From Lucifuga dentata (taxonomy: Eukaryota > Chordata > Actinopteri > Ophidiiformes > Bythitidae), in contig VXCM01003238.1 of the NCBI GenBank assembly GCA_014773175.1, positions 62,001 through 126,000 on the forward strand: 64,000 nt of DNA, in the 5' to 3' direction. The translations under genes and the position numbers were made by a program. Below the pieces are notes generated by a model. The model was not told where the DNA came from and made no database searches. It saw only the letters and a list, made by a program, of their open reading frames with translations. This document shows, piece by piece, positions 26,852 through 36,262 of this stretch (within the stretch, counting starts at the first letter, position 1; each line of letters opens with the position of its first letter).

Positions 26852-28712
26852 TGCAATATGCTTCATGCAAAGTAGAACTTTCTGAGCAAAAAAGTCATCT
26901 TGTAATCTCAAAACACGGTGAATTGGCCCTTTGGGTGTTCTTTGTGCACAGCCCCAAAGCAAACATTTGCCGTTTGGGGAGGGACAGATGTTGATTGCTT
27001 CTAAAGTCTGAAAATGTTTAAGATGGAGATGAAACTGTTGAAATATCACTGTAGATGCTTCAGTACGCAGAAGAAGCAAAGACAACTTTCTTCTTGCTGC
27101 ATTTTTCCAAGGGTTGGCTACTTGTTGTTGGGCCAGCATTAATTAAAATAGTATTGATGTTAATGACAATGAAATTTCCATCATCACAGCCTATTAATGA
27201 GCTTTTACACTATAATATGTAAATATAACCACTCATAAATAAATAACATGTGTTCACAAATATTTATCTTTGCTGCAACATAAGCCAGTCTAATTATCTA
27301 CAATTTGCTGGTCAGTTGCAGCTGAATTCCTCAGTGTCTAATAGAATTACCTTTAGTCGGTCCTGCTGAAGGGTCCTTGAGCAAATCACTGAACACTTTT
27401 CAGCTATTTGGGTTCCGTCCCCACAGGAGGGAAAAAATGAAAACACGGACCAATCAAGCACCATATTATTAAAAGAAGCAACATGAAAACCAGTCCTGTT
27501 ATGTTATTCTGCATCAGAATGTTACATCTCGGTATCTGCAGCAGAGCCTTTTTATAACGCAGTGTGGCCATCCTGTGTCAGCTCTTACCTCCACATGCTA
27601 CACTGTCCCACTCCCACATTAGCACCCACTGTTTGCCAGAGTGCCCATTTTGTGTAATTATACCAACTACAGCAGGCTAATGGCCCTGACAGTGCAGTGC
27701 TGAGGCCCATTACACCTCAGGGTGCTGCAAAACACCATTACCACCAGCAGCAACCTGGAGTGCTCCTGCCTGTGTGCAAGTCTCTGTATGTGCTGCAGTC
27801 GCGTGTGTGTGTTCCATGTGTATACATAAAGATTTGTTGGTTGAAGGAGTTTTGGAGGTGGAATGACGCACGTTCTAAATTTCACATTTTACAATTGCTA
27901 TTTTTAGCCACTGATGTGTGTGTTTTGGGGTGAGTTTTTGCACACCACACCTGTCATCTATGCCCTATTACTTTCTCCGTGGCATTTGCTGCTGGCTGCT
28001 GGGAGCTGAAGTTGACACCGGCGGGAAAGAATGCGAGACGCTTCGCGCAGTCCGAGCCCTCATTGTACTCACTTCGCTTCGCGCCGTCTCATTCTGCCAG
28101 CAGAGTGAACTTTAGTTGTGTGTTCTGTATGTATTTGTGTGTGTACTTGCGTGTGTGTGAGTTCAGCATAACCCATCAGCATTGCCAATGCCACAGTCAC
28201 TGTGAAAATAGTGTTTCCTTAACCTTTCTTAATCTATTTGATGTTTCATTTCTTAACGTATAACTAATGGTCCCACATACCTCAATAGCTGCATCCAACT
28301 TTGTCATTACTTTAGTAGACAGACAACTCTAATATGCCAAGTTCCCAATAACTAGGAATGTTTATGATTGGAGTTGGCAAAATAGCAGCCTAAAGTCCAA
28401 ATCTGGCCCACTAACAAAAAATGATTAGTTCTCCCAACAAAGTCTGAATTGTTACTTTATTAACAGTATATCAGAGTTGCCCAACTACAACTTTACATTG
28501 TTGCTATGTATTCACAATTGAATTGTACTCCTACCATAAGTGTGCACTGTAAAGGTGGACTGTTGCCATCTAGTAGCAAGCTGTTAACTCCCACTGAAAA
28601 ATGTACATCGCTGCCATCTAGTAGTATAGGCAGTGCCCGGGGTTATGAACGAGTTCCATTCCCATGGCTATTCGTAAGTTGGATATATATGTAAGTCGGA
28701 ACAGTTATGTAA

Positions 28713-28839
28713 GGTGCATATCTAGTGTATATATTTTACCTTTCTATGCATAAGAAACATTAAAGAAACACTTCCNGGTGCATATCTAGTGTATATATTT
28801 TACCTTTCTATGCATAAGAAACATTAAAGAAACACTTCC
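28713..28839. other. Unmerged contig overlap around N at 28776
   Basis: The 63 bases 28713-28775 are identical to 28777-28839. It lies within the Tigger-like element and falsely lengthens it. Confidence 0.85.
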
Positions 28840-28875
28840 AGAGATCCTAAAACATCATAAACATAATAATACAGT

Positions 28876-28899
28876 ACAGTAGTAGTAGTAGTAGTAGTA

Positions 28900-28944
<45 letters not shown>

Positions 28945-28963
28945 NGTAGTAGTAGTAGTAGTA

Positions 28964-29011
<48 letters not shown>
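28876..29011. repeat. (AGT)n(AAT)n microsatellite, written twice around N at 28945
   Basis: A run of AGT units followed by AAT units ends at an N, then AGT and AAT units begin again. The repeated composite pattern suggests that a contig broke inside the repeat and the same array is shown twice. The true length cannot be read from this sequence. Confidence 0.8.
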
Positions 29012-29096
29012 TAATGCAGTATGTAATAATAATTGTAAAAATGTACTAACTCTGCACCGCTGATGACATGCAATGTTTTGACGTGTGTCATAAAGT

Positions 29097-29219
29097 AGTG
29101 TGCTGTTCATTATTACGAATCATTGTATGTAACTCAAATTTTTAATTTAATAGGCTTNAGTGTGCTGTTCATTATTACGAATCATTGTATGTAACTCAAA
29201 TTTTTAATTTAATAGGCTT
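29097..29219. other. Unmerged contig overlap around N at 29158
   Basis: The 61 bases 29097-29157 recur exactly at 29159-29219. This is the third such junction within 450 bp, so this part of the assembly is poor. Confidence 0.85.
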
Positions 29220-29452
29220 TATGGTTCTTTATGACAGTCGGTACATAAGTACGGGTTGTTTGTAAGTCAGACATTCGTAAGTTGGGGACTGCTTGTAATT
29301 TTTTTTAACTGCTTTTAATTTGATTTCTCTTCATCTATTGACAGTTGTATTTAACTGCATTTAACTAATTTGTCTTAATCTGAGGCCACACACGATTTGG
29401 GGTTTGTAATATTGTGATAGAGCTAAATGTCTTGTCTTCATCTTTAGGTTTT

Positions 29453-29535
29453 TATGTATGTATGTATGTATGTATGTATGTATGTATGTATGTATGTATG
29501 TATGTATGTATGTATTTATTTATTTATTTATTTAT
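29453..29535. repeat. (TATG)n(TTTA)n compound microsatellite
   Basis: About fifteen TATG units pass directly into TTTA units. Confidence 0.95.
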
Positions 29536-31645
29536 AGCTTTTCTAACTTTATTTTCAGCTGTGCAGAATGAGCATTAAAAATCTGTACCGGTTTGGTCAT
29601 TATATCCACGTTGCTAATAATTCTTCATTTCTCAAAATTTTTAACATTATCAATATCAAGGTATTTGGTCAAACATGTTGCAGAGGCTACCAGTTTTAAA
29701 ACTCAGCTTTTGGTTGCAAAGGAAGACAGGTTGGTTGTCATATTTAAATAGTTAATTATTGGAGTGATTATAGTCGTGTGAAATGATAGCCTTTATTTCA
29801 GTAATGAAAAAGTGATATTCCTCCCCTCTCTCCGTCTCTGTCACACGCGCAGGTGAACACAAAAAGGATTTCACTAAAACAAGTAACACGGCTTCATTAA
29901 TTACATGAGCATATGAAACATTTATTATGCTTTGTCAAGGCCATATATTTAGAATAAAGTAAATTGCACATTGCAGAATAATGGCATTTCGCAAGATCAA
30001 ATTGGAGGTTTGTCATCTGTGTCAGATCAGAGTCATTTTTCATCTGGAGTTGCAGTAAACAAGGATTTTCAGAATGCAGTTATGGCTTTGAAACATGTTT
30101 TATGGAGAATCAAACTCGGCGTCCATTTTGCATCTACCGTTGCTGTTTTTTTCTTTTCTTTTTTTTTTTATTTCTTCTGTTGACCAGCCTTTCTTCCCCT
30201 CAGGTTATCTGACACATCAGTTGCAGTGGCCTTGGCTCTGTGGGAAGCCTTTGTAAACCAATTCCCTTTTGAAGAAAGAGTGAGCCATTATTGACATTTG
30301 GCTTTCCCCTCTGTATCAATCGCCACCAACCTTTGTAACGTGTTACTAGGAGGAGATTGAGAGATAAGTGCCATTATGTTGTAGCTTACTGTACATAGTA
30401 ACGCTGGATCAATGTGTTTATTATTATCAGATAAATGATATCCATGCAGGAATAACAACAAGCATTCACACACACCCTCACAGCGTGTCATCTCTTTCTC
30501 TCTCCCTTCTAAAAACAAAGAAAAAATGCACCACACTCTTATATTGCCTGTTACCCTCTGTCGTTTCATCTCTCTCTCATTCTAGCCACGCGCTCTCTCT
30601 CTCTCCCCCTCCACCCTCCACACATGATAAACAGCCACAGAGTTTCACGGATTGCAAGGACTCAGTCTGCCATCACTTCCACATACAAACACGTGGGACA
30701 CAGTTTTACACGGACACCGAGTGGCCTTTCAGTGTGAAGTGTTGCTACCTGTGTGGAGTGGAGTCAGCGACACATTCCCCCACCCCAACAGAGAGATATG
30801 TGTAATTAAACTTTATTAAAGTCATTAGCCCAACAGAAGAGCTAGCCAGCAGATGGTTACCATGTAGAAATATGCTCTTAATGAAGCTTCTCACTCCCTA
30901 TGGGTGTATGCTTCTGTATGCAGGAGTGCGCTGTGTGTGCATTGTGTAGCCGTACGTATGTGTGTTTGTTGGGCTGTTACCTAACGGCTGCGGCATTTGA
31001 TTAGACAGCGGTTGGTCCTTCTCACACAGCACAGTAATTAGTGCCTATCGTTGATTTGTAACACTGCGGTGACACACGGTAAACGTCCCTCCCACTTATC
31101 CACCACCGTTTCCATGTCGCATGAAGCCCATGTAAGCACATTATTGTGTTTTTTTTTTTTTTTTTTTTTTNTTTTTTTTTTTTTTTTTTTGTCCATGTAA
31201 TTGACAAGGTTAAAATATGTTTCTCTGGTAAAATGTGTATAGCCAAAATTTATAGTTCACAAGGGAGGGAATTCATAAAACACAACATTAGACTAAACGT
31301 GTAAATGCAGTCATGTTCGCTCATTCATAAACGTCTCTCACTGGTATCTTTTAGCATTTGCCTTGAAAGCAGCGTTACTGGAGTATTTCCTTAATTACAT
31401 GTCAGGAAGGTGATTTGGTGAAGACCTGTTTCAGTACATTTTTAGTGATATGAAATCTGGGTGATGTTTTATACTGGATCTGCCTCACACATGTTCGTGA
31501 TCTCCACATTTGATATTTGAGTCCATTCAGTTGATCAGTCATTGTATTTAAATGGACAAATGATGTGATCTCACACATTCTTGTAGCACCGCGTCTCTTC
31601 CTCAAGCCTCATCCGCTGCACTGTCTCTTTCTTAGACACCACACA

Positions 31646-31778
31646 CACCACACCACACACACCTCCCGTGTGAATGTCTTATCTCTATTATTCTAGTGTC
31701 AATCTCATAAANCACCACACCACACACACCTCCCGTGTGAATGTCTTATCTCTATTATTCTAGTGTCAATCTCATAAA
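31646..31778. other. Unmerged contig overlap around N at 31712
   Basis: The 66 bases 31646-31711, starting in a CACCACAC-rich stretch, are repeated at 31713-31778. Confidence 0.85.
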
Positions 31779-31967
31779 ATGAAGAGCTTTAGACTAGAAA
31801 GTTTGGTTTCCTTTGCTGAATTAACATGACAATTTTACTTTGACAGCAGAGGAAGCAGGATAAAGCGTGGCTCATAAATATGAAGCAGCTCATTAACAGT
31901 CTTTATTGAATGTTACTTGTGGCACCCCTTACAACAACATGTCGGTAAAGGGACGACAACACACTGA

Positions 31968-32623
31968 TTAAAGGACTATATCACCCATTTTGCATGTTTA
32001 AGCCTAATGTCTTCAATTTTCACACACGTAACGTTATTGACAATCATTTCCCATTGGAACATTGAATTAAAAATGTTTTTCCTACCTTCCAGACCGCCAT
32101 TGGTTTCAGTTCATTCTGGTACTCTATTAAAATCAACTTGTTGATACTTGAAACGTTCTTGGGATAGATAATTCATCGTCACGAACAACACATGTATTCA
32201 GTTTTTTTTTTTTTTAGAAGTTATGTAATTTTAGTGTTTAAGCACAATAAAACGCACAGAGTGAATATATGTCTCCATCAGGGAATATAGTCCCAAAAGA
32301 AGACCTGTGTTTATGGAAGAATTTAAATGACCGTGACTTCATAAGNCAGGGAATATAGTCCCAAAAGAAGACCTGTGTTTATGGAAGAATTTAAATGACC
32401 GTGACTTCATAAGGCTGCATAACCATTAGTAGGCGAACCATTGATGTTTAAGGTGGGCGTATAGCTAGAATCGTTGGTTTTGAAAGATTAAAAAATTTTG
32501 CAAAATATCAGGAAAGCTGAAATATGGTTTTATCCTTTGGGAAATGATTGTCAGTAATGTTATCTGTATGAAAATTGAATGTATTAGGCTCAAACATGCA
32601 AAATGGTTGGTTTGGTCCTTTAA
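31968..32623 (-). mobile_element. TTAA MITE copy A (reverse orientation)
   Basis: The copy starts TTAAAGGACTATA and ends TTTGGTCCTTTAA. Inside it reads as the reverse complement of the copy at 40752-41339, for example the segment with TTTCCTACCTTCCAGACCGC. A 67-bp segment is repeated across the N at 32346. Removing one copy plus the N leaves 588 bp, exactly the length of the 40752 copy, which has no such duplication. It has no coding capacity. Confidence 0.85.
32279..32413. other. Unmerged contig overlap around N at 32346
   Basis: The 67 bases 32279-32345 recur at 32347-32413 inside MITE copy A. The homologous part of MITE copy C (about 40960-41030) contains this segment once only. That is independent support for the artefact. 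Confidence 0.95.
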
Positions 32624-33824
32624 CATAAGGGAAGCTTTATGAATACCATTTATTTAGCGTGACACTGTAGTTTCTGGGATTTTTAAAAATTTATTTATTT
32701 TTTCATGTATATAGAATACTTTTCATAAATTTCAGGGTTAATGCATTTTAATTAGGCAAATGATTGTTGCATTATTTTCAAATTAATTAACTATACTGAT
32801 CATAAGATTCCTGTGTAGGAATCTTGTGAACAGCTGGCTCTGCGTGACGCATCCATTGTCACTCCCTCTTATTCACAATTAAAATAGCAGCGTAAAAGAA
32901 AAGAAGCATCTTAAACATCTGGTTAGATTGAATCTACATGTGTCTCTCTTGATGCCAGTTGTCCAACATTTATCTCAGACCGTAAAAAGACATGTAGCAT
33001 TGTCCAGTGAGTCCTCGGTATATATGACTTTCACGCTGAACATAATAAATCCATGACCCAGTGATGTCATTCCATAGGGAACCGTTCCCTCTTCTGAAGG
33101 AGCCTACGGCGGTGAAGCACAGTAAGGAAGATATACGGTGTCTCGCCTCAGGCATCCCGGCCTGCAGGGTGATGTATGGAATGAAGTGTAGCGTGTTAAA
33201 GGACTGATTGGAGAACACACGCACATATATATGCACATACATAAGCCTCAAACATCTACATACATACAAGGACACAAACTGAACTGTGCTTTTAAAGGCT
33301 GACAGACCCATAAACTATAGATGAGCAATATGTGACACATTGAGTTTTTTTTTCTGACAGCTCTTTCATAATTTACTTGACCGTTTGACCTGCTCTCTCT
33401 CTCTCTCTCTCTCTGCTCTATTTAAATAAGTGTTAGCCATTTATACTGTACACTTTCATGATGTTTACCGTAGTTACTTTGTTAGTAGGTTTACTCAAAA
33501 ATTTCTGGATTTAATTGATCTGATTATTTTGAGGAAACTGAAGGGGCATGGTCCTGGGGAGAATAAATTAAATTTTGGTGCCGATCCAGGAATTTTTTTG
33601 AGTTTCTTATTTTTTTGTCAATTTCTCCAAAAGTAATTCCAACCTCAATGGAAAAATTCAGCCATATTTGTCCCATGATGGATTATAAATAGGTGTAATT
33701 TGGTCTGGACCTGCACAAATATTTAAAAAATACTGTCTCTTATGACAAAGCAATTAAGTCCTGTTATTTTAGACATCTCTTCTTTTTTTTTTTTNTTTTT
33801 TTTTTTTTCTTTTTTCTTTTTCAG

Positions 33825-33935
33825 GCCTAGCACTGTGGCGTAGCGGTTAGCACTGTTACTTCCAGATGGTCCTGGGTTCGAAGCTGGGTTCGTGTCGCCT
33901 CGGTGCTTTGTGTGGACTTTCTATATTCTCCCCAT
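33825..33935 (+). mobile_element. tRNA-like SINE/short interspersed element fragment
   Basis: The sequence CTGTGGCGTAGCGGTTAGCA followed by GGTCCTGGGTTCGAAGC and TGTGGACTTTCTATATTCTC resembles a repeat very common in teleosts. It carries an A-box-like and a B-box-like (GGTTCGAA) tRNA promoter motif. It lies directly after a poly-T tract containing an N. The copy is truncated at its 3' side. It is not a functional tRNA: no cloverleaf with an acceptor stem can be formed. Confidence 0.55.
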
Positions 33936-35721
33936 TCTCATCATTAGGAAGGGTCAAATGCAGATGAAGAATGTCACCACTCAAGTGTGGGATCAATTTT
34001 TAAAAATGTACATTATTACAGTAAGGAATGTAGGAATTTTTGGCTCTGATTATTTGACCTTGGGAGGAATATGCCTTCTAACAATGCCCTTCTAGTCATA
34101 ATTTTATTGGCTTTTGTGCTTTCTTGCCATCTGTTTTTTTTTTTTTTTTTTTNTTTTTTTTTTTTTTTTTCTTCCCCACACGCACCCGCTCACAAGTCAT
34201 CGGTGGATTTCTGGTGTTGAAAGTGGGTGAGTGACAAAAGGGGAAAGTTAGTGGTGATATTCCAGTGGACACAGATGAAAGAAGAGCAAGCAGAATTCTG
34301 ATCGTGCTGCTTTCTCTCCTCCACTCTTCCTCTCTTTACCCCCTCAATGAAAATACTGGAGGCATGGAGTTTCTAGGTCAACTCTTCAAAGCTGTGGTCC
34401 ACGCCGTCTTGTTTAAAACCCCACTCATTGTAGTGTTATTAACCGTAGAATTAACAAGCCAGGTGAGTTTTATGGTTGTAATGATCAGTGTACCTGAAAA
34501 GCACTTGAGTTTTTTTTATGATTTAAGATACTGGAGGAAGGAGGCTTTTTTTTTGTTTGTTTTATTTTTTTGACATTTTTAGCAGCGTTTTCTTATTTCT
34601 CATCACTGCCTGTGGATTTTTGAAATACTACAACAGGATCTGAACAGGTTTCAAGGACCCAAGGCTTACAAAACTCACTCAAATTAGTCAATATATTGCT
34701 TTTGCCTGAATGCAGCATTTTATTAAGGCTGAAATTACCCTTTAAAAACACACATTGCTGCTACCTGATCTGCAAAAATTTGGCTGGGACGGCAGTTTTA
34801 AGCTTAATTAGCTAAAGAAATCTTAGACTTTTTCACCTTACTCGAGAAAGAAATGCGTTTTGTTGAAAAGTGTCATCGAGGTCGTCTTGCTGCCTCATTA
34901 AAAACGAGCGAGGAAGGAAAAAAAATTAATGGACCCAAACACCTTCAATTTATTACATTGGTGTTTGGAATAACACAAAGTACTGTGCTAAAGTAAATAT
35001 CCTCTTAAAATTTGGTTTAGTTTGGCCTTTTCAACTGTTGTGGAAAGATGAGGGTGTAATGGGCATAAAATTGCTGTTGTACTTTGGCAGAAGTTGATTA
35101 AAAAAAGACCGTTAAGGTTACGGCTATGTCACTGTCTCGTTACGCTTTTGTTCACAACACAAACCGTCGTTAAAACACTTTGAAACGGAGGCAGATCCAC
35201 TGAAAATGCAGCGCGGAGGCGAGCAAAGCGCCCAGGAGTCGGATCAGTGCTGACACCAGAAGACCCGACGTGATTTGTCCTTCGATGTGATTATCAACAC
35301 CATGATTGGTTGTAAACCCTGTTGTCACGGCAATGATTTTGGCCTTGATGATGAAAGCTCCCGGGACGCTGATCCATAGGTCACACACACACATACACAC
35401 ACACATAGACACACACAATCAGTTTGTCTCACTGCTAACCAGTCTCATTCCCCTTTGAGAGAGAGGCATTAGTTGGGGAGATTGAACTCGTGCACGTAGG
35501 CGTGCGTGTGTGTGTGCGTGTGTGTTGCTGTTGTCTGCTCACTAACACAGTAATGTACAGAATAGGAATCTGGGGAAAGGCTTGAGCTTGACTGAATTGT
35601 ACTTGACACTTTATTCTTTCTTTCCTGATTTTCTCTGCATTCCCATCCACCTCTTTATCTTTTTTCTCTCTCTCTGACACAGCTGTTATTAAACTACTTT
35701 GACTGAGTTAATAATGTCTGT

Positions 35722-35723
<2 letters not shown>

Positions 35724-35761
<38 letters not shown>
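35724..35761. repeat. (CA)19 microsatellite
   Basis: This CA array lies about 290 bp upstream of the last tbc1d22a exon. Intronic CA arrays near acceptors can influence splicing in some genes; there is no direct evidence for that here. Confidence 0.95.
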
Positions 35762-35763
<2 letters not shown>

Positions 35764-36051
35764 CAGAGGCAGAGAGAATGTGTAACTGCCTGTCTGCTAT
35801 ACAAGCATTATTACACTTGTACACACTAAAGCTTGACTGTACACTTTGTGTGATCTGAATGCAGCTTCAGCTCATGATTATTATTTAAATAAAAGTTTTT
35901 TTACAGTAATATTTGAATTTAATCTACAATGATTCTTCTTCTTCTACAACAATTGGCGAGTGTGTTTCAGTCAGATTAGGTATGGTTAATTTGGGCGGAT
36001 CTGAACAAAGCAGTCGACCAAACCTAAAATCACTGTTTCTTCTTCCAACAG

Positions 36052-36180
36052 GGCCTGATGATCCTCCTGCAGAACCTTCCCACAATGCACTGGGGCAACG
36101 AAGAAGTGAGCGTACTACTGGCCGAAGCCTACCGGTTGAAGTTTGCCTTTGCCGACGCCCCCAACCACTACAAGAGATGA
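36052..36180 (+). CDS. tbc1d22a: tbc1d22a terminal coding exon with stop codon
   Basis: The exon starts after TTCTTCCAACAG and encodes 42 residues beginning GLMILLQNLPTMHWGNEEVS and ending LKFAFADAPNHYKR, followed by TGA at 36178-36180. This is the conserved C-terminal tail of TBC1D22 proteins beyond the TBC domain. The KFAFADAPNHYK ending is the TBC1D22A form; 22B proteins end with KYMFADAPNHYRR. The LQNLPTxHWGNEE part is more 22B-like, so the call of 22A rests on the last 13 residues and on VRW in the previous exon. The last 51 coding bases appear a second time at 36197-36247 across an N. This is judged an assembly artefact, not a tandem exon. Confidence 0.95.
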   Translation, partial: GLMILLQNLPTMHWGNEEVSVLLAEAYRLKFAFADAPNHYKR

Positions 36181-36262
36181 TAAGCGTGGCCGCTGNTACC
36201 GGTTGAAGTTTGCCTTTGCCGACGCCCCCAACCACTACAAGAGATGATAAGCGTGGCCGCTG
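36130..36262. other. Unmerged contig overlap around N at 36196, over the tbc1d22a stop
   Basis: The 66 bases 36130-36195 are repeated exactly at 36197-36262. The first copy contains the last 17 codons, including the stop, so the second copy looks like a spurious extra exon end. Annotation should keep only the first. Confidence 0.9.

Larger units (their letters stand above)
28631..29291. mobile_element. Tigger/pogo-like non-autonomous DNA transposon
   Basis: The left end reads CAGTGCCCGGGGTTATGAACG and the right end is CGTAAGTTGGGGACTG, whose reverse complement is CAGTCCCCAACTTACG. This is an imperfect terminal inverted repeat beginning CAGT-CCC, as in pogo/Tigger elements. Inside there are several GTAAGTCGG / CGTAAGTTGG motifs and an (AGT)n(AAT)n microsatellite. 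No transposase remains. The apparent length is inflated by assembly duplications around N characters at 28776, 28945 and 29158. Superfamily assignment rests only on the ends. Confidence 0.5.
18284..36051 (+). other. tbc1d22a: tbc1d22a last intron (about 17.8 kb)
   Basis: This is the largest intron in the window and the most repeat-laden. It contains a palindromic hAT-like MITE (22221-22394), tRNA-derived SINE fragments (26751-26851 and 33825-33935), a Tigger-like element (28631-29291), an old TTAA MITE copy (31968-32623), a TATG/TTTA microsatellite (29453-29535) and a CA tract just before the last exon (35724-35761). N characters lie at 28776, 28945, 29158, 31171, 31712, 32346, 33795 and 34153. 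A CpG-dense patch lies at 28010-28095. No additional exon is needed, because the coding sequence passes directly from RDFQ to GLMILLQ as expected for the family. Confidence 0.85.

Noticed and set aside
28847..29110. Open frames of poly-Y / poly-I / poly-L
   Set aside because: Pure translation of an AGT/AAT microsatellite around an N.
33825..33935. Possible tRNA gene from A- and B-box-like motifs
   Set aside because: No full cloverleaf or acceptor stem; it matches a dispersed fish repeat better.
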